Assembly (NCBI GenBank): GCA_024234435.1
Contig: JACKOF010000001.1
Span: 1,488,001 to 1,552,000 of the forward strand
DNA: 64,000 nucleotides
Direction of reading: 5' to 3'
Source: Pseudomonadales bacterium
GTDB lineage: Bacteria > Pseudomonadota > Gammaproteobacteria > Pseudomonadales > Porticoccaceae
The translations under genes were made by a program, and so were the position numbers. Each line of letters starts with the position of its first letter. Within the stretch, counting starts at the first letter, position 1. Positions 1 through 8,688 of the stretch are shown piece by piece. The notes under the pieces are model-generated. The model was not told where the DNA came from and did no database searches. It saw only the letters and a list, made by a program, of their open reading frames with translations.

Positions 1-491
1 ATAGGATCGAGTCTGCCTCGCTGCCTGATGACATACACTTTTTTCACCCCCGGTGAAAAGCTCAACATCTGCCCCAACACAACTTCCGCATCTGGAATCA
101 TGGAAACACCCGTAATATGCTCCTCCGTTTCCGCAACAGCACCCAATAGCACAGGGGGTGCGCTGTTGGATGATTTATAAAGGTCATAACTGCGATTCCC
201 CAGCGCCAAAATCACCTGCGGATTATGCACCTGCAGCCCTGAAGCAATAGTTTCAGGAGTGTCACTCTTTTGCACGCGTAAACGTCTGGTTGTACCGTTG
301 AACTGCTCATCAAATCCTAAAACAATATCATCAAACACCTTCGAGAAGGGTTCTCTAATCTGGGGGTAAATCACAAGTGCCACTGAATTACCTTCCTGGG
401 AAAAGGATACTGAGGAAAATAAAAGCAACGAAAGCAACACTTTGAAAAAAAAGTGTCGCCTTCGCATTAAGAAGATTAGCAGAGTATGCAT
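1..491 (-). CDS. ABC-type periplasmic substrate-binding protein (PF04392-like), partial
   Basis: The gene runs off the left edge, so only about 163 N-terminal residues are visible. The start is an ATG preceded by AAGGA five bases upstream. It gives a signal-peptide-like N-terminus (an Arg-rich stretch, then a Leu/Phe core ending near SVSFSQ). The mature part reads like the ABC_sub_bind family: a VALVIYPQ first strand, then ILALGNRSYDLYK, then ITGVSMIPDAE. In this family these proteins are periplasmic ligand binders and are often found beside TonB receptors or sensor proteins. It lies 34 bp after the TonB receptor on the same strand and is probably the last or next gene of that operon. The ligand is unknown. 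Confidence 0.7.
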   Translation of the reverse strand, partial: MHTLLIFLMRRRHFFFKVLLSLLLFSSVSFSQEGNSVALVIYPQIREPFSKVFDDIVLGFDEQFNGTTRRLRVQKSDTPETIASGLQVHNPQVILALGNRSYDLYKSSNSAPPVLLGAVAETEEHITGVSMIPDAEVVLGQMLSFSPGVKKVYVIRQRGRLDP

Positions 492-525
492 CCCTGTCCT
501 TGCTAGATTAACGACAACTCATCAG

Positions 526-2640
526 TTAGAACTGATACCTCAACTCACCCAGAATACTTCTTCCTGCTAGTGGCAGGTCATCGGGGATAAAAGGCACAGG
601 ATCACCGTTAGGCGAAGGTTCTCTGGCATCTTCATCAAAAAGGTTCCTGACCATCAGTGCTGCTTCAAAATTTTTCCACAAGTTGGTTCGACGCATGGTT
701 AAATCGACCAACACATAATCATCAATCTCATTGCGCGGATCACCTTTCACCCGGTTTCTACCCATCACCCAGTTAGCCTGAAGGTTCAAATTCCAGTCCT
801 CCGCAAAATCCCAATCAGCGCGTCCATACAGCTGTTTCTCCGGAGCATTGGCAGCATCGGCATCCAGATTTTCATCCTTGGATTTTTGCCAGGCGAAATT
901 TCCGGATAACGTCAAGTTTTCAGATGCTTCCCATTTAACCTCAAACTCCATGCCATGCCCCAGTTGTTCACCTGCATTTTGCGCTGTTCTACTGCCACCA
1001 GGGTCAGGAATAAATTGAATGATATCTTCCCATTTATAATAAAAAAGGTTAGCAATCAAAGACAGGTCGTATCTTGGTCGGTAATCAAATGCTACTTCAT
1101 AACTTTTTATTGTTTCTGGGTTTAATTCAGGATTCCCCAAAATAGAGGGGTTATTGATAGCCCTAGTTTGCCCAAAAGACGGTGCCCTGAACGCTTCACC
1201 ATAAAGAGCCTTAACAGTTAAATCATGTCGAGCTGACCACACCAATGCGGCTCGAGGGTTTGTTGTACTGCCAAAATCAGAATAATGATCGTAACGAATA
1301 CCCGCCGTTAATTCCCAGTCATTAGCTAACTGCCACACATCCTGAAAATAAATAAACTTGTTTTCCCGGTCATCTTCTCTCAAAAACACGTATGGGGTAT
1401 CACTTACGTTTACCTTTGCTTCCCCAGGCATAATGACAGAGCCGTCTGGCCGGAAACCAAAATTCTTCTCTTCTTCAACTCTATAAACATCTCCGTAGTA
1501 GTAACCAGCCCCCATTCGCAGTTTATGCTCTAAGAACCCATGATAGTCCACAAAAAAGTTAAACCTTGTATGTTTCTCATATACTTCAGGGTCTCCAATT
1601 ACTCCATTAGCAAAAATCCCTATAGGAGGAGCAAATGGTCCTGTAGAGCCTGGGGGAAATAAAACCAGATCATCTTCAACTTCTTGAGAAGTTTGCAGGT
1701 AGCTTAACTGAACCATAAATTCTAAATCCCCACCATATAATTCATCCTGGAAGGTTACATCTGCGTTCAGCCTTTCACTGCCAAAGCGATTCACCGGATC
1801 TAAAGCTTGTGCCGCTCCAGCTCCATTTTCAACATTCTTTCTGACTTGCGCGCCCGCCCTGACAATCACTGTCTTGTAATCTAATTGAAACCTTGCATCC
1901 CAACTTTCTCTTCCCAAGTTCATCGATTCAGGAGCATAAGACGCATTTGTTCCCGACAGCATGTCCAATAAAGATTGAGCATCAGCTTCAATCTTTTCAT
2001 CTTGTCCCTCAGTTTTATGCATCTCGATAACTGCAGAGTATTTAACCCCCCCTGCTGAATCGCCAACAGATAACCAAGCATCTTTAGTTCTAAAGCTGCC
2101 GTATCTTATTCCCGAGCTCACCCCGGATATATCCTCCGGTCCTTTTGTGACCACATTAATTACACCAGCAAAAGCATCCGCTCCATAGATAGCTGACCCT
2201 GGGCCACGAATAACTTCAATTCTTTCAATGGCCTGAACAGGCATCCCCCCCCATACCAGATTTCTGTCACCATGAAATAAGTTAGTTACCGGAACCCCAT
2301 TAATCAACATTAAAACTTGAGGGTTGAAATCAGCGTATATGCCCCTAAAAGTATAAATAGGGTTATGAGCAACCACATCTCTAGCCACGTGAAGTCCGGG
2401 GATAGTTTCGAGAACCATATCTATGTCCGTCGCACCCATTCTTTTTATGTCTTCAGAGGTAATGACAGAGGCAACAGCAGGAGCTTTAGAAATGGCTTTA
2501 CTGTATCCAGTAGCAATACTAATCATTTCTTCACCGCCAAAAAAAGGAAATAATTCTTCTTCAGCGCCTACTTCTTCACTCGCATATGAGAATCCATTCA
2601 CTAATAGCGCCGATAATATAATACTTAACTTTTTTTTCAT
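526..2640 (-). CDS. TonB-dependent outer-membrane receptor
   Basis: A 704-residue receptor. I chose the ATG that opens the signal peptide MKKKLSIILSALLVNGFSYA. This ATG overlaps the stop of the upstream citrate-synthase-like gene (ATGA); a start five codons further upstream is possible. After the signal peptide come an acidic stretch, a TonB-box-like EMISIATG, a plug domain (VLETIPGLHVARD, VLMLINGVPV, IEVIRGPGSAIYGADAFAGVINVVT) and a long beta-barrel ending in a terminal Phe. The plug resembles the siderophore/colicin-I type, but the substrate cannot be read from sequence. It is the fourth member of a coupled operon and is followed by a periplasmic binding protein, which suggests uptake or sensing of the compound the operon handles. 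Confidence 0.93.
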   Translation of the reverse strand: MKKKLSIILSALLVNGFSYASEEVGAEEELFPFFGGEEMISIATGYSKAISKAPAVASVITSEDIKRMGATDIDMVLETIPGLHVARDVVAHNPIYTFRGIYADFNPQVLMLINGVPVTNLFHGDRNLVWGGMPVQAIERIEVIRGPGSAIYGADAFAGVINVVTKGPEDISGVSSGIRYGSFRTKDAWLSVGDSAGGVKYSAVIEMHKTEGQDEKIEADAQSLLDMLSGTNASYAPESMNLGRESWDARFQLDYKTVIVRAGAQVRKNVENGAGAAQALDPVNRFGSERLNADVTFQDELYGGDLEFMVQLSYLQTSQEVEDDLVLFPPGSTGPFAPPIGIFANGVIGDPEVYEKHTRFNFFVDYHGFLEHKLRMGAGYYYGDVYRVEEEKNFGFRPDGSVIMPGEAKVNVSDTPYVFLREDDRENKFIYFQDVWQLANDWELTAGIRYDHYSDFGSTTNPRAALVWSARHDLTVKALYGEAFRAPSFGQTRAINNPSILGNPELNPETIKSYEVAFDYRPRYDLSLIANLFYYKWEDIIQFIPDPGGSRTAQNAGEQLGHGMEFEVKWEASENLTLSGNFAWQKSKDENLDADAANAPEKQLYGRADWDFAEDWNLNLQANWVMGRNRVKGDPRNEIDDYVLVDLTMRRTNLWKNFEAALMVRNLFDEDAREPSPNGDPVPFIPDDLPLAGRSILGELRYQF

Positions 2641-3446
2641 TTCATGTCTCCCCATTTTCTAGTCTCAGTAAAACCTGAGCACCTCAATCGATTTACAGAC
2701 AGCGGAAAAAAAGCAGCTTCAGGCTTATCCAGAGCATCAACAAAAGGTCCGAGCATGCCTGCTGTAAATGACAAGCTCGCCATATAATATGCCTCAATTG
2801 CAGACAACCCAGCATCAGCCATCAATGCTGCGTATACGGCAGCAATGTTTATTTTCATTCTATGTTTTTCACTAAGTATTTTTTCGACATCAAACGCTAA
2901 GTCTAAATATTCACCCTTATCAAAACCCAATCTCTTTGCTAGCATCAACACGGGTACAACTCTTTCATCTTGCGCCACCATGGGACGTCCGTACCCGTAT
3001 ACTGATTTATATTTAACAAGCTCATCTGTAATGATTTCTTCCAGAAAATCACCTTGCTGCAACTTTTTTTTCACCCTTATAAAAAAATCAGTTGCACCTT
3101 TAATCGGCTTCAACCCATAAATCGTCGCTTCAGAGACAGCAACTCCAGATGAAAGAGCCAGGACTCCTGTACTTCTGCTAGAAGCAGCAAAAGAGGCCAC
3201 ACGGTTATTCCACAATCTAGGGTCCGGATAACTTGTACTCAACACCCAAATAGTCTGAATCAAATTCGCCAATTCGGGGTTCCTTTTCCCAGTAACAATA
3301 AATAGCAAATACTCCATCCATGAGCTTTCACCAAATTCAGAGAAGAGGTCTTTCCCCCTTAAAACCACCCTTTCACCCGGAAACCAGGCCCCCATATCAG
3401 TTTCCCAGTTGTCTTCGTAGTGGGCTAATAATTCGGGGCCTTTCAT
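2637..3446 (-). CDS. Citrate synthase-fold protein 2, lacking catalytic residues
   Basis: 269 residues, much shorter than true citrate synthase (about 430) and close to citryl-CoA-lyase-like proteins. Fold landmarks are visible: GVAVSEATIYGLKPIKGAT aligns with the GPLHGGANE region, YGYGRPMVAQDERV with GFGHRVYK..DPR, and NIAAVYAALMADAGL with NVDGATAALLCDLGF. At the three catalytic positions I read Ile/Lys near 115-116 in place of His, Arg154 in place of His, and Ala202 in place of Asp. It overlaps both neighbours by ATGA, so it is translated with them. It is probably the second half of a heteromeric pair with the preceding gene. Catalysis by the normal citrate synthase route looks unlikely; the actual role is unknown. 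Confidence 0.72.
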   Translation of the reverse strand: MKGPELLAHYEDNWETDMGAWFPGERVVLRGKDLFSEFGESSWMEYLLFIVTGKRNPELANLIQTIWVLSTSYPDPRLWNNRVASFAASSRSTGVLALSSGVAVSEATIYGLKPIKGATDFFIRVKKKLQQGDFLEEIITDELVKYKSVYGYGRPMVAQDERVVPVLMLAKRLGFDKGEYLDLAFDVEKILSEKHRMKINIAAVYAALMADAGLSAIEAYYMASLSFTAGMLGPFVDALDKPEAAFFPLSVNRLRCSGFTETRKWGDMK

Positions 3447-4273
3447 ACTGATTCCTTCTTATCATTTACTGGGCCAGGGTCGTTGGTCAGCTTTAAACCA
3501 TCGGCAAAAAACGGATAACGCCGCCAGCCAAGTTTTTCCTGCTCCAGAGAGTGTGCCGCTGCACCCGGAAGACGTAGTAACATATAGATGATTTCAGCCT
3601 GGTCTGCCGTGAACTCAAGATCATTCAAAGCCGCTGCAGCAACACCGGACATAGCCAATGGGCAGTCAGCTGTTTTCTCAAGTGCTTCACGATTTTTGTT
3701 CAGCCAGAGCAGAGAGCCACCGGGTGACACTGACGATAAGTATTCCAGAAACTGTCTCACCGGCTTGGGGCAACTGGCACCATTTGGGTCAAACCCGGGT
3801 GCATGCTCCATGTGATGCCAGACATCGGCGCGCTCTTCCACCGGTGGCTCTTTAATCATTGTTACCCAGGCATCCAGGTCTGCCCCGCACTGTCGCCAAT
3901 AATTAATCGCGGTGTAAACTTCCCGGCCACCGTTGAGGTTGCCGGCACCGACACCAATAGCGGCAATTAGCGCAGAAGCATGGGTTGAACCACCTGCTCC
4001 GGCACTCATAGCTGCTCTGACACTGTGATCCCGCGGCCCTGGATTAGCCAGACCAACGGCCAGCCCCTCCAGTAATTTCGCCTGCTCACGAGTCGGCGGT
4101 TCCAGCTTAAAAAGGAGGTAAAGGTACTCGATATAGCTGGCTTTCCCTAGCAGATCACCATACACATCAAAGCCAGAGCAATAACAGACCGAAGCTGCGA
4201 AAGGGTTGTCGGATTCCGGCTCTTCCCGCCAGATTTTAGTAGTAATTTTTTCCTGTTTTTTTTCTTCAGACAT
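3443..4273 (-). CDS. Citrate synthase / citryl-CoA lyase-fold protein 1, lacking catalytic residues
   Basis: 276 residues from the ATG that overlaps the stop of the ThDP enzyme (ATGTCTGA). A longer reading frame starting 18 codons upstream exists but is less likely. The citrate synthase fold is recognisable: AMSAGAGGSTHASALIAAIG, then GAGNLNGGREVY where the family has GPLHGGANEA, then APGFDPNG where it has PGFGHRVY, then AMSGVAAAALNDLEF where it has NVDGAIAAVLLDLGF, and LPGAAAHSLEQ near the end. The three catalytic positions therefore read Asn114 (His), Asp162 region (His) and Ser209 (Asp). It is followed by a second degenerate family member with a 4-bp overlap. CoA-ester binding may persist; the reaction is unknown. 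Confidence 0.75.
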   Translation of the reverse strand: MSEEKKQEKITTKIWREEPESDNPFAASVCYCSGFDVYGDLLGKASYIEYLYLLFKLEPPTREQAKLLEGLAVGLANPGPRDHSVRAAMSAGAGGSTHASALIAAIGVGAGNLNGGREVYTAINYWRQCGADLDAWVTMIKEPPVEERADVWHHMEHAPGFDPNGASCPKPVRQFLEYLSSVSPGGSLLWLNKNREALEKTADCPLAMSGVAAAALNDLEFTADQAEIIYMLLRLPGAAAHSLEQEKLGWRRYPFFADGLKLTNDPGPVNDKKESV

Positions 4274-6071
4274 CCTGCTTGATTGCCTCTGTTCGCATAC
4301 CAATGGGGGGGATTTCTGATTTATCAATCCGGATATCGAGCAGGGTGGGCCCTGCCCTGTTACACATTGACTTGATATCCAGATCCGTCAGATCCTGTGG
4401 CGATGAGACTACATAACTATCAGCACCCATTGCTCTGGCAAGAGAGGCAAAATTGGTTTTCGCGATGTCGACCCCGATCTGTTCAGCTCCGGTTAAGCGC
4501 TGTCCGTGACGCACCATACCGTAGCCACTGTCATTGAGCACGACAAACACCACGGGTAATTTATGCTCAACCGCCACGGTAATTTCCTGACCGTTCATCA
4601 GCATGCTGCCATCTCCGGTGATACAGACTACCGGCTCTCCGGGTTTGGCAAAAGCAGTACCAACAGCGCTACCTATTGCCCACCCCATGGAAGCAAAGTC
4701 CAATGACGCTCGAAACAGACCTCCCCGGGAATTGCGTTTTCCCTTCATACGACGATCAAACGGGTGCAGGTAGTGCGTTGCCCACGCGAAGCTTGCGCCG
4801 GTATCGGCCAGATAGCTGGTATTTGGTGGAAACAAACGCGGCAATTCCCTCATTAACCGCTGGGGTTTTATTGGTGTAGCGTCGGCGTAATGCTTGTCTT
4901 CTTCGTTTAGTGTGAAGTGACGCTCAGGTGATTTCGGCTCTGCAGTTTTTGTGACGGGCGTATTCTCAGTGACCGCATGAAGCTGTGTTCTGGGGTCATT
5001 TTCGTAACGCATCAACAGCTTTTCAAAAATGGTTTCCAAACGTCCCCTCACATGCAGCCTGGCCATCGGCGTCCGGGTGAGATTCGACTCCGCTTCCTCA
5101 ACATGTATTAACCGTTGATTTAACAGTGCGGTTCGATCCCAGCCATTCGTGGCCCACTCCCCAAGACTGGCGCCAACGGCAATCACTTTATCAACGGCTG
5201 GATCGGAAAGTGCGTCCATAGCACTTTGATGCCCCGCAAAACCAATGACGCCCCTGAAAAGAGGATGGTACGGACTGACCAGACCTTTCCCATGAGGTGT
5301 TACTACTACCAAGGCTTCGAGATTCATTGCCAGGGTGAGAATAGTACCGATGGCTTCGCCAGCTTCATCGCCAATCAAAAACACCGGTTTCCGTGCATGC
5401 ACAATTTCTTCGTAGAGTTCTTCAACTGCATCGTCATCCAATAACGACGGTTTGTGCAGCAGCTTGGGGAGGTTGTAGCTGGGGTTATGGGTGGGAGCAA
5501 CCGAACGCATAACATCCAAAGGTACGCTGATATGTACGGGACCCATCGGCGCCTGAAAAGCGGTCATTATTGCCGTAGCCAGTTTTGTTTCAAACTGATC
5601 CACATGCGATATCAAAGTGTTGTATCGGGTGCAGTGCTCAAAAATTCCGACGGTATTAACACCTGTGCAGGAAGACTCCTGAAAGGCCCCTCGACCAAAC
5701 GTTGATAGCGCCGTTTGCGCAGTAATCACGAGTAAGGGAATATTATTTTCATAAGCTGACGCCACCCCTGTAATCAGATTGGTAGCACCTGGCCCCGTCG
5801 TCGCGCAGCAGACACCGAGCTTGCCGGTATTGCGGGAATAGCCATCAGCCATGAAGGCTGCGCCGGTTTCATGGCGAGCCACTATTGCGCGAGGCCCACC
5901 CCTGGCTTCACTGCGCGCCAGGGCATTGTAAAGAGGTTCAATTGCCCCACCGGGAATACCAAATATATATTCAACACCCAGTTGCTCGAGATAATTGATC
6001 AATAAATCACCAAATTCGGCATTTATTTCTGCTATCCCTGTCTTTTCCTCTTTCGCTTCAAAAACGGGCAT
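4266..6071 (-). CDS. Thiamine-diphosphate-dependent enzyme, acetolactate synthase-like
   Basis: 601 residues with the three-domain layout of the acetolactate synthase / benzoylformate decarboxylase family. The N-terminal Pyr domain carries the catalytic Glu68 in ARHETGAAFMADGYSR and the GATN loop. A central domain follows, and the C-terminal PP domain has the ThDP/Mg motif GDGSMLMNG ... VVLND. AFQESS resembles the conserved Phe-Gln of acetohydroxyacid synthases, but no regulatory-subunit gene is adjacent, so a role in branched-chain amino acid synthesis is doubtful. It heads the operon and overlaps the citrate-synthase-like gene by 8 bp. A 2-oxo-acid decarboxylase or carboligase feeding a CoA-ester step is an inference from context. 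Confidence 0.85.
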   Translation of the reverse strand: MPVFEAKEEKTGIAEINAEFGDLLINYLEQLGVEYIFGIPGGAIEPLYNALARSEARGGPRAIVARHETGAAFMADGYSRNTGKLGVCCATTGPGATNLITGVASAYENNIPLLVITAQTALSTFGRGAFQESSCTGVNTVGIFEHCTRYNTLISHVDQFETKLATAIMTAFQAPMGPVHISVPLDVMRSVAPTHNPSYNLPKLLHKPSLLDDDAVEELYEEIVHARKPVFLIGDEAGEAIGTILTLAMNLEALVVVTPHGKGLVSPYHPLFRGVIGFAGHQSAMDALSDPAVDKVIAVGASLGEWATNGWDRTALLNQRLIHVEEAESNLTRTPMARLHVRGRLETIFEKLLMRYENDPRTQLHAVTENTPVTKTAEPKSPERHFTLNEEDKHYADATPIKPQRLMRELPRLFPPNTSYLADTGASFAWATHYLHPFDRRMKGKRNSRGGLFRASLDFASMGWAIGSAVGTAFAKPGEPVVCITGDGSMLMNGQEITVAVEHKLPVVFVVLNDSGYGMVRHGQRLTGAEQIGVDIAKTNFASLARAMGADSYVVSSPQDLTDLDIKSMCNRAGPTLLDIRIDKSEIPPIGMRTEAIKQDV

Positions 6072-6136
6072 AATTTAATTCTCTTATTTTTCAACAAGTT
6101 ATATTTTTTTCTTAACGTTGTTGTTATGATTTCGTC

Positions 6137-6166
6137 ATTATCACTCTATTTCCAGAGCCTTTTCAA
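6137..6166 (-). promoter_or_regulatory. Candidate sigma-70 promoter of the ThDP/citrate-synthase-like operon
   Basis: On the minus strand TTGAAA (6161-6166) and GATAAT (6137-6142, preceded by TG) are separated by 18 bp. They lie about 65 bp upstream of the ThDP enzyme start in an AT-rich intergenic region. Each hexamer differs from consensus by one base. Prediction by eye only. Confidence 0.45.
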
Positions 6167-6213
6167 GTGTTTAGCTATATTATCGTTTGGCTCTCACCCG
6201 TTTTGTGAACAGC

Positions 6214-6241
6214 TCGACAGGCGAAGAAAATCCCTTACAAT
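6214..6241 (+). promoter_or_regulatory. Candidate sigma-70 promoter of the VC0807-family gene
   Basis: TCGACA (6214-6219) and TACAAT (6236-6241) with a 16-bp spacer, ending 47 bp before the ATG at 6289. It is divergent from the candidate promoter of the ThDP operon in the same 217-bp gap. Confidence 0.45.
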
Positions 6242-6288
6242 AGCTGCCTTTCGTAGCAGTCCTTAGAACATAACAGCAAACAGCCATC

Positions 6289-6996
6289 ATGACTTCAAGC
6301 CAAAACAGCCAGACTCAGCAACCCGGATTGTTGGCCAACCTCGCCTTTAACATCGTTATTCCCACATTAATCCTGACAAAGCTCAGCGGGGACAACTGGC
6401 TTGGCACTCAGTTGGCATTGGTGACGGCACTGTTATTCCCCATTGCATATGGGGTAAAAGAATTTCATAAAAGCCGAAAAGTCAATTTCTTCTCGGCGTT
6501 AGGTTTTATCAGCGTACTGTTAACGGGCGGAATAGGGCTGCTGGAGTTGGACCCCGCCTACATCGCTATAAAGGAAGCAACTATCCCTGCGATATTTGGC
6601 ATTGCCACCATGATTTCCCTCAAAACACCCTGGCCCCTGGTAAAAACCTTTCTGTATAACGACACTATTCTTGAAACTGACCGCATCGCTTTGGCTCTGG
6701 AAGAAAAACACTCCAGGGGCCAGTTTGAGCTGCGCCTCGTCAGGGCCTCCTGGCTGATTGCCGGTTCTTTTTTCCTGTCCGCAGTGCTGAATTACATCCT
6801 GGCAACGACTATCGTGACAGGACAACCTGGCTCTGTAGAGTTTAACGAACAACTGGGTGAAATGACTGCCCTCAGCTTTCCCGTCATCGCAATTCCGTGC
6901 ATGCTGGTCATGATGGGCGCGCTGTTCTACCTGTTCAGAGGCATTACCCATCTTACCGGCCTGCCTCTTGAAGAGATTATTCGTCACAAACACTAG
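6289..6996 (+). CDS. VC0807-family integral membrane protein
   Basis: 235 residues with about six hydrophobic segments: LANLAFNIVIPTLILTKL, LALVTALLFPIAYGV, a segment around FFSALGFISVLLTGGIGLL, a re-entrant IPAIFGIATMISL, LIAGSFFLSAVLNYILA and FPVIAIPCMLVMMGALFYLF. The pattern recalls the VC0807 / intracellular-septation-like family, whose biochemical function is not established. YciI follows 24 bp downstream on the same strand. A septation-like membrane protein next to yciI is a common gammaproteobacterial arrangement. Confidence 0.7.
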   Translation: MTSSQNSQTQQPGLLANLAFNIVIPTLILTKLSGDNWLGTQLALVTALLFPIAYGVKEFHKSRKVNFFSALGFISVLLTGGIGLLELDPAYIAIKEATIPAIFGIATMISLKTPWPLVKTFLYNDTILETDRIALALEEKHSRGQFELRLVRASWLIAGSFFLSAVLNYILATTIVTGQPGSVEFNEQLGEMTALSFPVIAIPCMLVMMGALFYLFRGITHLTGLPLEEIIRHKH

Positions 6997-7020
6997 CAAT
7001 CGATAAAACCGGATCTCTAT

Positions 7021-7320
7021 ATGTGGTATGCCGTTATCAGCGAAGATATTCCAAACAGCCTCGAAAAAAGGCTGTCTGCCCGCCCGGACCACTTGGCCCG
7101 GCTGGAAAAACTGAAAGCCGATGGCCGACTACTGATCGCAGGCCCCCACCCCGCCATTGACAGCCAGGCACCCGGTGAGGCAGGCTTTACCGGCAGTCTG
7201 GTCGTTGCCGAGTTTGACTCACTGACATCTGCTCAGGCATGGGCCGATGCAGACCCTTACATGAAAGAAGGGGTTTACCGGAAAGTTACCGTAAAGCCTT
7301 ATTTAAAAGTGCTACCCTGA
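7021..7320 (+). CDS. YciI family protein
   Basis: 99 residues of the YciI (dimeric alpha-beta barrel, ferredoxin-like) fold. MWYAVISEDIPNSLEKR opens the first strand. RPDHLARLEKLKADGRLLIAGPH carries the His and the Asp-Gly-Arg motif of the family, and AWADADPYMKEGVYRKVTVKPY is the usual C-terminal part. Members are small cytoplasmic proteins of uncertain catalytic role. The gene sits between the VC0807-like membrane protein and the SH3-domain protein, as in many relatives. Confidence 0.9.
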   Translation: MWYAVISEDIPNSLEKRLSARPDHLARLEKLKADGRLLIAGPHPAIDSQAPGEAGFTGSLVVAEFDSLTSAQAWADADPYMKEGVYRKVTVKPYLKVLP

Positions 7321-7375
7321 CCGGTATTACAACATTGGCACTCCCATACCAATAATCTCAAAAAAGAACACCCCA

Positions 7376-8083
7376 ATGACAAGACAGCGACAAACAAACC
7401 GGCTAGCAATACTGAAAACACTTGCCGTCATTTTACTGACAGCACCTCTTTTGTTTGCCTCCACTTGGCTCCAGGCTGAAACCCGATATATTTCGGATGA
7501 TCTGCGTGTGCCCCTGAGAAAAACACCCTGCAACCGCTGCGCCATACTGCATCACGGTTTGAAAAGTGGTACGTCTTTGAAGGTGGTAGAAGATAATAAT
7601 GATGGCTGGACCCATGTCACCACTTCGGGTGGACTTGATGGCTGGCTGCCCACTCAATATCTGGTGACGCAACAAATTGCGCGGCACCGGATAATCAAAG
7701 TAGAAAAACAGCTGGCGGCGACCAAAGCTGACAATATTGCTCTTCAACAGCAGTTGCAGGACTTGACCGAAGCTAATCAGTCACTGACATCACAGCTTAC
7801 TTCAGTACAAACGGAAAGCGGCAGCATCAGTGCTGAACTCAACAATATTCGCAAAATTTCTGCCAGCGCCATTTCTATCCAGCAACAAAATGAAGAACTA
7901 CTGACAAAGAACCGAATGCTGCAGGGTGAAATCGATATACTGAGCGCCACCAATGAGCAACTGCGCAGTAATGAGCACCAAAGCTGGTTTCTCTATGGCG
8001 GCCTCTCAGTATTTATGGGTGCACTACTTACCATTTTGATACCCAGACTAAAACGCAGGAAAAAATTCAGCGAATGGGGTTAA
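7376..8083 (+). CDS. TIGR04211-type SH3 domain protein with coiled coil and C-terminal anchor
   Basis: 235 residues. An N-terminal signal/anchor (LAILKTLAVILLTAPLLFAS) precedes a bacterial SH3 domain of roughly residues 38-100 (YISDDLRVPLRKTP, GWTHVTTSGGLDGWLPTQYL). A coiled coil of about 100 residues rich in Gln, Glu and Leu follows, then a C-terminal transmembrane helix WFLYGGLSVFMGALLTILIP with a basic tail. This is the architecture of YgiM-like proteins. The bulk is probably periplasmic and may interact with the cell wall; the exact role is unknown. It overlaps the next gene by 10 bp. Confidence 0.82.
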   Translation: MTRQRQTNRLAILKTLAVILLTAPLLFASTWLQAETRYISDDLRVPLRKTPCNRCAILHHGLKSGTSLKVVEDNNDGWTHVTTSGGLDGWLPTQYLVTQQIARHRIIKVEKQLAATKADNIALQQQLQDLTEANQSLTSQLTSVQTESGSISAELNNIRKISASAISIQQQNEELLTKNRMLQGEIDILSATNEQLRSNEHQSWFLYGGLSVFMGALLTILIPRLKRRKKFSEWG

Positions 8084-8688
8084 TCCATCGGTTTATCGCA
8101 ATCTGCTTTTTGTGCTGTACCCTTGTACTAGCACTGTCGGCTCATGCCGCAGACAACCTACAGGCACAAAAACAATCATCACCTGTTGTCAGGCTCTCAA
8201 CAGACTACGGCGACATCGTTCTGGCGTTATACCCGGAAAAAGCACCGGCCACAGTGGAAAACTTTCTCAACTATGTAAACAGTTATTACTACGATGGCGT
8301 GATCTTTCATCGGGTAGTAAGGGGCTTTGTCATACAGGCCGGCGGTTACGGGTTTGACCTCTACCCTCGTGAGCCTGGCGCTCCTGTCATCAACGAGTCA
8401 GGTAATGGTCTTGTTAATAAACCCGGCTCTATTGCGATGGCCAGAACATCAGATCCCGACTCAGCCCGCGCCCAGTTCTTCATTAACCTGAGCCACAATA
8501 AGAACCTGGATGCCACACCGACAACACCTGGTTACACGGTCTTTGGTGAGGTCGTCGAGGGAATGGGCGTTGTACGGAAAATCAGCCAGCAACCGGTAAA
8601 ACGTGCAGGCATTCACCAACATCTGCCCAGGCAGCCAATCATGATTCAGAAAGCTCGCATGGATGCCCATCAGCAGGCAGACCTGTGA
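8074..8688 (+). CDS. Periplasmic peptidyl-prolyl cis-trans isomerase, cyclophilin type
   Basis: 204 residues. A clear signal peptide (FIAICFLCCTLVLALSAHAA) indicates export. The cyclophilin domain follows: DYGDIVLALYPEKAPATVENFL, FHRVVRGFVIQAGG with the catalytic Arg, and ARTSDPDSARAQFFINLSHN, where the family has SQFFI. The domain closes with YTVFGEVVEGMGVV. It accelerates proline isomerisation during periplasmic protein folding. The start overlaps the SH3 gene and the stop overlaps the GTG start of pdxJ (GTGA), so it belongs to the same transcription unit. Confidence 0.93.
   Translation: MGLIHRFIAICFLCCTLVLALSAHAADNLQAQKQSSPVVRLSTDYGDIVLALYPEKAPATVENFLNYVNSYYYDGVIFHRVVRGFVIQAGGYGFDLYPREPGAPVINESGNGLVNKPGSIAMARTSDPDSARAQFFINLSHNKNLDATPTTPGYTVFGEVVEGMGVVRKISQQPVKRAGIHQHLPRQPIMIQKARMDAHQQADL

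Noticed and set aside
6520..7092. 190-codon minus-strand frame over the VC0807-like gene
   Set aside because: Composition is not protein-like (many Gln, His, Cys) and the plus-strand gene has membrane-helix structure and better context.
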